Assembly (NCBI GenBank): GCA_949987705.1
Contig: OX465282.1
Coordinates: 37,970,039 to 38,034,038 of the forward strand
Origin: Thereva unica
Lineage: Eukaryota; Arthropoda; Insecta; Diptera; Therevidae
Reading direction: 5' to 3'
Length of the DNA: 64,000 nt
Positions 1 to 10,520 of the stretch are shown here, piece after piece (position 1 is the stretch's first letter; every line of letters begins with the position of its first letter). The notes under the pieces were generated by a model that saw only the letters and a program-made list of their open reading frames with translations, was not told the DNA's origin and searched no databases. A program made the position numbers and the translations under genes.

Positions 1-1060
1 TCATCGAGCTGTTAATCAATAAATATAAGGCACTTCACAGGCTCCTACAACAATCACCTTTTTGGTTGACACCTGGTCATTTAAATTTACTTAAATATAA
101 AACATGAACAAAAAACACTTTGCGCTGCACGTACGGAACGTTAAGAATCCAATAATTGGAAAAATTAATAAACGTCTTCAAATCTGAATTATTCAACTAC
201 TTGTTACACCTCCAATGATGGGCCCATTATTCTCGTCGGTATCCGTCCGGATAACATATCAACGAAAATTCCTTGGAACGCAGAAGGCATATTTGCACTA
301 ATTGCAATTTGAAAATCTGAACAGACCCAACCAAGTAGGGCAGAATAAAATAAAGAAGGCACGAATTCAGAACGCAGAAAACACGCGGCGTTCGCATTCC
401 CGCAGCAATATATAATTTTGGGTTGGCATACCTTTCAGGGAATTACCTTGCTACCGGATCTACACACCGACGACCAAATTAAAAGAAAATAAAAGTTAAT
501 TATTGCTTCCCGTTAATTTGGCAATATTTATATTTAGAAGCAGATTGCTTACCTGAAGAAATAAATTTATAAAAATATAAATAGCAAGTTTTCATGGGGC
601 TGGTAGTACCAAATTTTAAGGAAACGTGGTTTAGTATAAATGGTTAATGTTTTAAGTTTCACTTCAAGTCATTCAGTGTATAAGTTTCGCAGCTTCATTT
701 TTGCGACGGCTTTTCAGCTATTTTATTTGGGATAAATGACGCCTTTAAAAATGTACTAAAAGGAAAATAATATTGTCTCTTAACGATTTTTTAAAAATAA
801 ATCAGAAAAATATCTTTTGTTTAAACCAATTTTATATAGGTACTCTCTGTTTAAAAAAACCGGAAATATGTGCGATGTAATTTCTACTTTCTACTACCGA
901 GATGAAATCAACCAGCAGGTGTGACTGAATACCTGAAAAACACGTTCATACATATATTAGTTGTGAGTTAGAGGCGCATACACCAAAATAGATAACATTT
1001 CTAGGATTTATATAAGTATGTATTTCATACCATGAATCAAACAGGACAACAGTGGTAGTT
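1..1060. other. No gene recognised
   Basis: A+T-rich sequence in which I find no coding frame of note, no terminal repeats and no tandem array. It precedes the first MITE. Confidence 0.5.
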
Positions 1061-1442
1061 CTGGGGGGTTATCCTGGAATGCGATTCGAAAGTGCGAAGC
1101 AAACGGAAGCGAGTTGCGATTCGATTTAGTTTTAGCATCGCTGAATGCGATCGCATCGTATTGAAGGTATTATCTGAAAAATATACGAAACGAAATTATT
1201 TTCGGCCAACAAACTTCATTTATTAACTTAATTTGTTATTTTGATGCTAACAATTGTTTCAAGAATTTTTTAGAATATTTTAAAACAAACAAATAAATTC
1301 AACGCATCCGTCAATGGCTTTACTCACGGACTGAAATTCGATGACCGACGGACAAATTTGATTCGAATTCACATTGGGGGATACCATTTTCTTATTTCCG
1401 AATTTTTTAACTTTCGAATCGCATTCCAGGATAACCCCCCAG
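1061..1442. mobile_element. MITE with 33-bp perfect terminal inverted repeats
   Basis: The first 33 bases (1061..1093, starting CTGGGGGGTTATCCTGG) are the exact reverse complement of the last 33 (1410..1442). The 382-bp interior has no transposase-like frame, so this is a non-autonomous DNA element. I cannot see a convincing target duplication in the flanks (AGTT on the left, CTTT on the right), so the superfamily is open. Short frames overlapping the right end run through the terminal repeat and are not genes. Confidence 0.8.
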
Positions 1443-2842
1443 CTTTATGGCTTCTGAAAATTTTAGTTTCTCGAATGGCTTTAAAGACATCAAAATTCAG
1501 TATTCAATTCTTCATAACGACTCCCACAAGGAAAAGGAAACATACAATCATGAATGCTGGAAACCTTCCGAGGAAGTTTGGAAGCATTCTCTTCCGTGCT
1601 CTAGTTCATATTCTTTTTATCCATCCATGTCATTGGATGGAAGACTAAGAATGAAGCTTTTGCGGAAATAAAATTCAAAAAAATTTCTATACCTTCTCTG
1701 GGCAACGAACAGGAAGGCTTCCTTATTCCTACCAATAGGAAGCATTCTCAATTTTCCTTGTGGGCTTCTATGAAGTTCTCGATCTTGCTGTGTTTGAGAT
1801 TCATAATGCTTATATGTTTCTGTATCCCTCTCACTCGACTAACGGCATCGAGCATGAGCTCGTTCATCTTTATTATCTGGATCGAGGCCAGTTCACGCAA
1901 TTCGACATCAACTTAAAACGACACCGAACGCGCTCAAAAACTTTACGATGGTTTTGTAGGGGGAGGTGTGGAGGAGAGTGACTCCAAAGCGGGTCAACCT
2001 CTAGTGTTTTGAAGTGTGGATATGCACCGGTTTTACAGTCCGGCCAAGACCGGATCCCGATCATAGAGCCTTTAAAGAAAAAGAAGAAGACTTATCGTCG
2101 CTTATCCAGAATAGTGTCACAACTCAAAAACAATGGATTTTGCAGGGGAGCCATTTAAAAGTTTTTAGTTTCATACAAGCCCATGTTATGATCTTGGATT
2201 CCAGCGGGTTTCCAGCGGTCATTTTTAGAAGTATTAATATGGATTTTTGCTACATAAAAATATGCATATTTAGCTATACATTCTTAAAATAAACTCGAAA
2301 TTGGAAATTTTTGAGCTGTGCCACTATTCTTGATAAGCGACGTTATATTCCCTTGTAATGGGTTCGAATGGGGATCGAAACAAGCATTTTTGTATCGTAA
2401 CTCGCAAGTACAAGGATGTAAACCTACCCATTGGGACTAACCGAAAGTACCTCGTGCCGACTCCGTGTTTTGCCAACCTGAGACCGGGCACAGTTCTAAC
2501 AGGATGAGGCATCCTGCTTTCAACCAGTTCCAGAAAATGCTAAGCACAGTGGAACCCAACGAAGAGTTTAACAATGTAATATTAGCTTCGCCGACATTAT
2601 GATCCTACTTTCACTAGCCCAAAATGAAAATAGTTAGAACACGTTTATATTTTACAAAATTATATGCAAAATTATAGCCCCACTATTTCATTGGTCACCA
2701 CCTAAAGGGAAGATAGGCACGTAATATCGTGAGATTCAAATATCCGTATCCTTTATTTTAAATTTTGATCTTAGACAATTCACCAAACAACCAAGTATTT
2801 AAAGAAACAAATGAACTTTTCTTATCCTCTGTATAGCTTATA
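1443..2842. other. No gene recognised
   Basis: Several frames of 60 to 92 codons occur on both strands, but none shows a motif, conserved composition or splice context that I recognise. No clear repeat structure is visible. Confidence 0.4.
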
Positions 2843-2844
2843 TA

Positions 2845-4494
2845 GGCTAGTGAAAATAGGTTTTTGGAAAAAAAAATTAATAGCAGGCAAGGCTCAGCAG
2901 TTAAATGTGGTCAAGGCTATAACTAAGAGAAAAAAAACTTTTAAACACGAAAAAAGGGGAAATCTTAAAATGGGGATGCTATTTAGGGGTTGAAAACGGT
3001 TTTTTGTGATTTGCGGTGAAACATGACCTCCTAGTGGAAAACGCTTCATCCAAAAGTTGTAGATAATAAAAAAATCTATAAATTTTGTATATAACATATT
3101 TTGACATAACCTCAAATTCTATAAGAAAATGGCGGAAAACCGATTTTTCAGTTTTTCATTTTTTTCTCAAGTAAAATTAATTCAATTTAAATGAAAATTT
3201 GTAAGAATATACCTTGTATTGTGTTAAATAAGCATGATTTTTTCTTGGTTTGAAAAACGAATGGTTTCCTAGATATTGACATTTTTCGAAAAAAAATACC
3301 CTAATTTTGCAAGAACAACTTTATTGGTGTTTTTTCGGATTTCGATGTTCAAATAAGTGCTCAATTAACCGTTGAAATGTCTACTTTCAAATGGTCTATA
3401 TATGTTAATACTTTATTCTTCATTAAACTGCTTAAAATTAAGAAAAGCCGAAAAAGGACTTTTCGTATCACGAATTTTTCAATTTTACAACTTTTTTAAA
3501 ATTTTGAATTATTTCCGTTAATGACGGTTAAATTTTAATGACAGAACTTATTTTCACGAGCCTACCTAAATGTTCATTCCACCCCCACTGCTTTGCTTTC
3601 TTATTATCAGAAATCGAAATCTTGAAATCGCCCACCCAAGGCGGGTAATTCAAGTGAAACAAAATTTATACGTACATATTTTTTTTTTATTTTTTATTTA
3701 TTTAAAATGTTGCGGATGGTGTGTGCCACTTTCTGTAATTAACTTTATTTAATTTAAGTAATATTATATGAAAATAAGTTCTGTCATTAAAATTTAACCG
3801 TCATTAACGGAAATAATTCAAAATTTTAAAAAAGTTGTAAAATTGAAAAATTCGTGATCCGAAAAGTCCTTTTTCGGCTTTTCTTAATTTTAAGCAGTTT
3901 AATGAAGAATAAAGTATTAACATATATAGACCATTTGAAAGTAGACATTTCAACGGTTAATTGAGCACTTATTTGAACATCGAAATCCGAAAAAACACCA
4001 ATAAAGTTGTTCTTGCAAAATTAGGGTATTTTTTTCGAAAAATGTCAATATCTAGGAAACCATTCGTTTTTCAAACCAAGAAAAAATCATGCTTATTTAA
4101 CACAATACAAGGTATATTCTTACAAATTTTCATTTAAATTGAATTAATTTTACTTGAGACAAAAATGAAAAACTGAAAAATCGGGTTTCCGCCATTTTCT
4201 TATAGAATTTGAGGTTATGTCAAAATATGTTATATACAAAATTTATAGATTTTTTTATTATCTACAACTTTTGGATGAAGCGTTTTCCACTAGGAGGTCA
4301 TGTTTCACCGCAAATCACAAAAAACCGTTTTCAACCCCTAAATAGCATCCCCATTTTAAGATTTCCCCTTTTTTCGTGTTTAAAAGTTTTTTTTTCTCTT
4401 AGTTATAGCCTTGACCACATTTAACTGCTGAGCCTTGCCTGCTATTAATTTTTTTTTTTTGTTTTCAAGCATTTAAATCGTATTTGCACTAGCC
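2845..4494. mobile_element. Long-arm inverted-repeat (foldback) element flanked by TA
   Basis: The left arm (about 2873..3556) and right arm (about 3768..4459) are near-perfect reverse complements of roughly 680-690 bp around a ~210-bp spacer. Outside the arms the pairing falls off and then returns at the extreme ends, GGCTAGTG at 2845 and CACTAGCC at 4487..4494, each bordered by TA. TA duplication is typical of the Tc1/mariner superfamily, but no transposase is present, so that assignment is inferred. A minus-strand frame at 2894..3115 and a plus-strand frame at 4209..4424 give almost the same peptide only because the arms mirror each other; neither is likely a gene. A transcript through it would fold into a long double-stranded hairpin. 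Confidence 0.8.
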
Positions 4495-4496
4495 TA

Positions 4497-4829
4497 ATAT
4501 TAATTGCTAAGTTTTTTTTTTATTTCCACCCCTATTTTTTTCTCAAAATTAATTTTATTTCCACCTTTACAGGTATATAAATTCACGGTACACATAAATT
4601 TAAGGTAATGTAAAAGTACAATGTTATTTGACGTCACTAAAATCGTCAAATTAAAGGAAAGTGATAGTTTTCCAGTGAGTGTAAATGTTTAATTAAATTA
4701 AAATTCACGCGAGCTGGAAAACACACTTTTCTTAAGGCGTTGAACACGTTATTTTTTCGGGAATCGTATAGAAATACGTACGATAATTTTAGATGATTTT
4801 TGAATTATCAAGTAAATGTTTACAATTAG
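4497..4829. other. No gene recognised
   Basis: A+T-rich sequence with T runs between the foldback element and an RT relic. Nothing else is visible. Confidence 0.4.
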
Positions 4830-5165
4830 GTGGAAATATACTTGGGTGTTATTATGGACCCAAAGCTGATCTGGAGGGCCACTCGAAGATGGGGCAACGA
4901 AGGCCAATATGGCCATTTAGTAAGCAGACTTTTGTCTGCCGTGCGGTTGGACGCTTTGCAAAATAATATAACAAACTCAGCCTCGTCCAAGTCCAAAGAA
5001 TGGCATGGCTCGGAATAACAATACTCTGTGACCCCTACTGAATCAAAAAAAAAGTAATTCTGGATCTGCTGCTACCTAATATATAAAGTGGGCTGCTAGT
5101 TAGAGAAGGCGTAAGGTCACAGCAGTATCTATGTATCTCTATCACTGAGAATTGTAGGTCATAAT
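4830..5165 (+). pseudogene. Relic of a LINE reverse transcriptase C-terminal region (LOA/R1-like)
   Basis: The translation begins with IYLGVIMDPKLIWR, the 'YLGV.LD.KL.W' signature after the catalytic palm of many non-LTR reverse transcriptases. About 120 bp further on, RMAWLGIT followed by VILDLLLPNI after stops matches the usual 'LGITGA...LLNLPP' region of the same proteins. Stops and frame changes show it is dead. It is a fragment only; no endonuclease or catalytic YADD box lies next to it. Confidence 0.55.
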
Positions 5166-5239
5166 TCTGCAGCTGTATGTTATTTTTACGGGAGAAGGTA
5201 ATTTATTGACATTTAAACCATAGGCCAACTGATAACCTT

Positions 5240-5560
5240 CTAGTGTTTCTAACAGAAAATTTAAATACATCGCCCTCTTGAAATTCGTCTGGCTTCTCTA
5301 AATATCTCAATGCTTTCGATCGAGTCTAGCACCCAGCTCTATTGGCTTAACTTCAAATTAATGGTATTGCCTAAGCTCTTAAGAAATTGATTAAGAGATT
5401 CTTTGCTGAGCGCTCAAATAAGCTAGTATTGGCGTCAAATCCCAGCCACCTCCCGGCATCTCTGCCGATATCACCCATTCTATCCGATTACCTATTTAAA
5501 CGAAGATCCTCTAATCTATTTCACAGATTCGCTGTGTTACGTCTCCCTTTTCGCCAAAAG
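5240..5560 (+). pseudogene. Decayed non-LTR reverse-transcriptase palm fragment
   Basis: One frame reads AFDRV-stop-HPALLA-stop-LQINGIA-stop-ALKKLIKRFFAERS and then PASLPISPI. This is recognisable as RT motif A (AFDRVWH) through to the motif B region (PQGSPLSP), with stop codons in place of W and K codons. No intact frame remains. It may belong to the same dead element as the relic just upstream, although the order is reversed relative to a normal RT, so two independent fragments are more likely. Confidence 0.45.
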
Positions 5561-5568
5561 AACTAATT

Positions 5569-6685
5569 ACTCATAAAATGTACTTTCTTAAAATTATCGG
5601 GAGTAGCTTAACCGATTAATGTTGGTCCTTGTTATTCCGCTCATTTCACCATTTTTTTCCTTTTTTATTGTTTACGATATTTATAAAACACAATTTTTAA
5701 CTATAGATTTTTATTACCGCAAACATTCTTCCCCATTCTTTTTAAATAGTTGATTACAGTAACGTAACGATCAAAAGTAACAGTTAAATTTTTATATTCT
5801 ACTTTACGTACGTGCACACGTTGATCTTCCATTAAAACATTTTTATTATAAATTATTTCCTAAAATTTGTATTTAAGCACTAGAAGCGTTTTATATTATT
5901 ATAGCTGTAGGTGTGGTTTACCAGAATTTATAAATATTTCCTTCAATCTAGAAATAATTGAAAACCAAGAATTTATATGTAATTCCTTTTACTATATTTA
6001 AGTCGCAACTTAAAAATATTGCATAGAAACGAATTTGCTAGGAAAATCCAAAAGAATATCAACTAAATCTGGCAACTCGAAGATGGCTCAAATCTCCCAA
6101 AAAAATTGCTCAACACCGTACAGTTTTACTCATAAAATGTACTTTCTTAAAATTATCGGGAGTAGCTTAACCGATTAATGTTGGTCCTTGTTATTCCGCT
6201 CATTTCACCATTTTTTTCCTTTTTAATTGTTTACGATATTTATAAAACACAATTTTTAACTATAGATTTTTATTACCGCAAACATTCTTCCCCATTCTTT
6301 TTAAATAGTTGATTACAGTAACGTAACGATCAAAAGTAACAGTTAAATTTTTATATTCTACTTTACGTACGTGCACACGTTGATCTTCCATTAAAACATT
6401 TTTATTATAAATTATTTCCTAAAATTTGTATTTAAGCACTAGAAGCGTTTTATATTATTATAGCTGTAGGTGTGGTTTACCAGAATTTATAAATATTTCC
6501 TTCAATCTAGAAATAATTGAAAACCAAGAATTTATATGTAATTCCTTTTACTATATTTAAGTCGCAACTTAAAAATATTGCATAGAAACGAATTTGCTAG
6601 GAAAATCCAAAAGAATATCAACTAAATCTGGCAACTCGAAGATGGCTCAAATCTCCCAAAAAAATTGCTCAACACCGTACAGTTT
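5569..6685. repeat. Head-to-tail tandem duplication, two ~559-bp units
   Basis: Unit 1 is 5569..6127 and unit 2 is 6128..6685, with no spacer. Comparing the lines I find only an A/T difference in the T-rich stretch after ATTTTTTTCC. The unit carries no frame of note. The near identity implies a recent duplication or an assembly artefact. Confidence 0.9.
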
Positions 6686-7144
6686 GTTCAGCGCCAGTAT
6701 AGTCCTAAGCGGAAATCATATAAAGCTCTCAAGGTTTGTGTACGTAACGCCATAATGTTCTGCTATAAAAATTTTATACCAAATGGGTTCTAGACTTTGG
6801 TAGTAATCCAAATTTATGCTCCTCTGCTTACGTAGCGCTACAAAAATCCGTTAGATGGCTACATTGTAAAAAGTTTGGGTATACGAAATAGGTCGAATTT
6901 TTTTCGGGTTTTTTCAATGTTATGGATTTTTCAATATTTGAATACATATTTGAAATTAAAAGAAAAGGGAAAACAAATGATTTTTTTTATGAATCTAATA
7001 AAGGAACTTTAAATATCGCTAACAAATTACAAATATTAGAAACTAAAACTTAACTATATTGATATGTATTTAGTAACATAGAAAAGAACCACTAGTGTGG
7101 AATCAGGCAAGCAAGACATTTTAGTGAAAAAGGAAGGAATTGAT
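6686..7144. other. No gene recognised
   Basis: A+T-rich sequence continuing after the duplication. No frames or repeats that I can name. Confidence 0.4.
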
Positions 7145-7330
7145 AGTTACATCGAATACTATACGGAATGCACATTTACTACTTCTAGCAACCGCCGCTA
7201 GGTAAGTTATCGGCCATCTTGTGAAAAATTGACCATTTTGGTCGTTCCTTTAAATATACATGAGTGTATCTCGGCATATGTAGGCTCGAAAAAAAAGAAA
7301 AAATTGAGGTTGGGTTATGATATTTAGGCC
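7145..7330 (+). repeat. Dispersed repeat, inverted copy at 38990..39182
   Basis: The stretch with AGCAACCGCCGCT followed by AAGTTATCGGCCAT and a CGGCATATGTAGG motif is matched, reverse-complemented, at 38990..39182 with scattered differences. It is an interspersed repeat of unknown class and shows no terminal repeats. Confidence 0.6.
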
Positions 7331-7900
7331 CCTGCGCTGAAAGTCGAGTCATATGACAGTCACACGTAGTAGTCGATGTCGTCTCGTTTTTTAGTTGATG
7401 TGCTGAAGTCAGGTGGCGTGACAATTCGGTTTTGTTGAAGAAATTGTAGTTTCAGTCAAATTACGACTATCATCACAAGGGTCAGAGAATGTAGGTGCTA
7501 AGTTTTGTTTGTGTTTCGTGAGGAATAAACAATTTTAATTTGAAGAATAAACATTTTTAGTTTAAAGAATAAACATTTTTGAGTTTGGGTTTCGCGATAA
7601 TTTTAATAAATTATAAAAAATTTGAGATTAAAGATGTTAAATTCTGCTGAGTAAGTAGTTCGGAAGATGAAAATAGTAAACGCGAAGAATAGAAATTTTA
7701 TGTTATTATATTACATTTGTGTAATTTGTTACCACGCAAATCTCAGCAGATCTCTGCCCTTTATTCAAATTTTCCATCCTTGTCACTAACGCAAATAGTC
7801 CGACCAAAAGTGGCAACAAAATTACAATAAAAACAACTGTCAACACATCAAATAAGATGTCGTTTACGATTTTTGACGCTGTAATTAACAGAAAAATCGT
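7331..7900. other. No gene recognised; possibly 5' flank of the following LINE
   Basis: No coding frame. The last ~100 bp, just upstream of gag-like translation, could be the 5' UTR of the Jockey/I-type element, but nothing marks its start. Confidence 0.3.
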
Positions 7901-7904
7901 AGAA

Positions 7905-8960
7905 ATTTAATCAATGTGTTTTGGGTAAAATGGGTCCAGCAACACTTGGAAAAAAGGTAATAATAGCGAAAACACGTTTTTACGTTTTAGGTGCGAACAA
8001 AATTTTGGTGAAAAACAAAAGTGAAAGGAAGCGAAACGCAAGTGTAAAAAAGTCATCTCTGCCATAATCAAAGGAATTGACCTTGACATAGATAAAAACA
8101 CGCAAATAATCGAAATAGAAACCCAGTCAAAAATTCAATCATTACAAAGATTAAAAAAAAGAACAAGGGACGAAAATGGAAAAATAAGAGATTCCACAGC
8201 CATTAAAATAAATTTCTACGGGAATAAAACACTGCAACACGTTTTTCTTTATAAAGTACGTATACCCATTGATTATAGAGTATATAATCAATGGTATACC
8301 ATCCGTTCAACCAACAAAACAGTGTTACAAATGTTTCAAGTATGGACGTATAACGAAAAATTGTCGGAGCCTGGAAGTATGCATCAACTGCAGTGAAAAT
8401 CCCAAACACGAAAAATGTACTAAACCTGCCAAATGTAGCCACTGCAAAGAAGCTCCCATTGCAATACATAAATATTGACCAGAAAAACTAAGGCAAAGGG
8501 AAATAAATGAAACCATGGCGATAAGAAATCTTTGTTATCTTGAAGCAGGTCTTGAAAACCCACGAAAAAAGAATAACTTGTATTCCAGAATAACAAACAA
8601 CACATTTATAGACCTAGATAGCGACGAAGAATTTCCTACATTACCATCTCCTATGCCATCTCCAATACCCCTTGAACAAAAAACTGAAAAAAAAAACAAA
8701 GAACCAACAGAACACAGCGTGCACGATCTACGCCAATAAAAAGAAAAAGAGAAATAAACACTGATCAAACAAAATGAGAACATAAAAAAACAACACAGTA
8801 ACAAAAGAAAATTTAGCTCAGACTCCATCAACCCTTCAATTTTAACGACAGCAAACGAAAATCTCGGTACAACAACATCAAACATAATTCCTAATCCAAA
8901 AATGCCACTTCCCATCAACACAACAAATACAACGAGTAAGTGAAGATCAAGCATCAACGC
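7905..8960 (+). pseudogene. Gag-like ORF1 of a Jockey/I-type LINE, frameshifted
   Basis: From about 8060 the translation reads AIIKGIDLDIDKNTQIIE, then QSLQRLKKRTRDENGKIRDS and KINFYGN, the pattern of the region before the zinc knuckles in Jockey/I-group Gag proteins. A frameshift near 8275 follows, and the frame at 8269..8478 carries zinc-knuckle cysteines (CYKCFKYGRITKNC, then CINCSENPKHEKC and CSHC). The first knuckle has Arg where the His ligand should be, and a TGA falls where the last Cys would be. The frame at 8515..8739 (AIRNLCYLEAG, then an acidic Pro/Ser tract) is the C-terminal part. Gag would bind element RNA. Dead copy. Confidence 0.75.
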
Positions 8961-9012
8961 GATCAAACCAGTCAGCAAATAGTAAAAAATCAAAAGGAAA
9001 ACCAATAAGAAA

Positions 9013-9450
9013 ATGGTAGATAATAACGTAAATTCCAATACCAATCAAACAAACACCTTCATATTGCAATGGAATCTAAATGGTTTATTTTCCAAACTTC
9101 CAGAGCTCCAACTATTAAGAAACGAGACTAATCCTCTCATTATATGTTTACAAGAAACTAGATTGCAGCCACAACAACATTTTCATTTGAGAAACTATAC
9201 AATAGAAAGAAATGACTACAATGGTGGGGGGAACATCTGCGGGGGTACCCTAATAGCAAAAAAAAATTAACCACTACAAACATACTATAGCAATAAAAAT
9301 CAAGTACCCAATAAAAACTACAATCTGCAATATATATCTACCAAATGCACAGCACCTTACATATAAAGAACTAAATAATATCATCACACAATTGCCAGGA
9401 AAAATAGTAGAAGGTTAAATACACCAACATAATATCGGCATTATAAACAA
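9013..9450 (+). pseudogene. ORF2 start: AP-endonuclease N-terminus of the Jockey/I-type LINE
   Basis: The ATG at 9013 opens an 85-codon frame with FILQWNLNGLFSKLPELQ and IICLQETRL. These are the first two motifs (asparagine in QWNLNG, glutamate in LQET) of the apurinic-type endonuclease that nicks target DNA for target-primed reverse transcription. It stops after a run of A's at ~9268, and the continuation (ICNIYLPN then LPGKIVEG) is readable in another frame up to the MITE at 9455. It lies about 50 bp after ORF1, as usual for two-ORF LINEs. Confidence 0.75.
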
Positions 9451-9454
9451 ACCA

Positions 9455-9966
9455 CCCAGCGGGGAAAATAGTGCTCCAAGAGCCATCTTGGAGCGCACCA
9501 AAAGGAGCATAGAGTGCTCCCGTTGCCATACCCGTTCTATATTCTTTTTAACATTGCATGTCATTGCGAGGGAGCATACGTTTTTATGCTCCCAAAAACG
9601 CGTTGTTGGGGCATTATAAAAAAGCTTTTTGAAAAAGAAATATTCATGGGCGCCTGTGGGTATGTGATCCGGTATCGAAAAGCTTTTATTTTGTTTATCT
9701 TTTGCAACTGCCTTTTTCTTTCCAAGCCCGATAGTGGCTTTACCAAAGCAGTCCCCCAACTTAAATCTATTCACTTCTAAAGCTGCTTGTCCTCCGTATC
9801 GAACGAGAGCCGGGCTATTGAGTATGCTAATGTCACATTTTACGGGCATGAAGATAATTGCCCGTTTTCTTCTTTTCTATAAAATTTATGAAAACTTCAG
9901 GAAAGCTCCCTTGAGAGTGCCCCAAGTGCACTCCCCTGTGCAGTGCTCCCAATTTTTCCCACTGGG
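9455..9966. mobile_element. ~512-bp MITE inserted in the LINE endonuclease
   Basis: The left end reads CCCAGCGGGGAAAAT and the right end, reverse-complemented, CCCAGTGGGAAAAAT. CAAACC(A/T) directly flanks both ends (9448..9454 and 9967..9973), a probable imperfect 7-bp target duplication. LINE endonuclease translation resumes right after it (…SDLHNSDHFPIQ), which proves an insertion. The frames of 144 and 88 codons within it are not similar to any transposase I know. Confidence 0.75.
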
Positions 9967-9973
9967 CAAACCT

Positions 9974-10099
9974 ACCCACTTATTTCATCATTTTCTATTA
10001 CTAAGTATAAATCATCAGTTATGCAGATTCCAATGGAACACACTCTCTGACCTACACAATAGTGACCATTTCCCTATACAAATACAACACGATAAACAT
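9974..10099 (+). pseudogene. LINE endonuclease C-terminal motif
   Basis: The translation gives WNTLSDLHNSDHFPIQI, matching the terminal 'SDH' motif of LINE AP-endonucleases; the His in this motif is catalytic. It is the continuation of the frame broken at 9454 and is interrupted again by the SINE at about 10100. Confidence 0.75.
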
Positions 10100-10520
10100 G
10101 GGGGCCTCGGTAGTCTAGAGGTAAGGCGCCTGACTGCTATCCCAGAGGTCCCGGGCTCGATTCCCGGCAGTGCCACGGTCCTAGCCTTTTCCACTTTCCC
10201 ACCTACATAACTTTCCTTCTTTCTTCTTCCCCTCTTGACATTCCTGATTCCTTCTGTCATAGCCTTCCTTAGCCCTTCCCCGCTCCACCAAAGCGCATGT
10301 CATCGGTTGGTTGATGAGATTCAACTCGTTTCAGGAGGCATCACTCCAGCGAGTTGTTTCTCGATGCCCCGATGTCAAAAGTCGCTTAGTAGTGGCTGTT
10401 CCTTCATCCCCGACTAGAGCTGCTGTTCGGCATTGCCCTCTATAAAAAGAAAATAGATTGTCAACAGTATAAAAGGGCCTTTCCTGAGATTCTAGTCTTT
10501 CACATAAAAAAAAAAATAAA
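10100..10520 (+). mobile_element. tRNA-derived SINE, copy 1 (inserted in LINE ORF2)
   Basis: The head (10101..10176) resembles a tRNA: an A-box-like TAGTCTAGAGG and a B-box-like GGGCTCGATTCCC, the internal RNA polymerase III promoter. A ~330-bp body follows, containing TTGATGAGATTCAACTCG and CAGCGAGTTGTTTCTC, ending in an A-rich tail near 10505. Copies at 26471 and, antisense, at 55300 share head, body and tail. A SINE depends on LINE proteins for movement. LINE coding sense resumes immediately after the tail. Confidence 0.85.

Noticed and set aside
2894..4424. A conserved small protein encoded twice (2894..3115 minus, 4209..4424 plus)
   Set aside because: The peptides match because the frames lie in the two inverted arms of one foldback element; there is no domain or composition suggestive of a protein.
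8535..9044. 169-codon minus-strand hydrophobic frame
   Set aside because: It is the antisense shadow of the A-rich LINE ORF1/ORF2 region, whose plus strand has clear gag and endonuclease motifs.
10101..10176. A tRNA gene (also 26471..26537 and 55690..55760 antisense)
   Set aside because: A- and B-box motifs are present, but all three heads continue into the same ~330-bp body and A-rich tail, the arm lengths vary and copy 2 has lost part of the anticodon arm. They are SINE heads.
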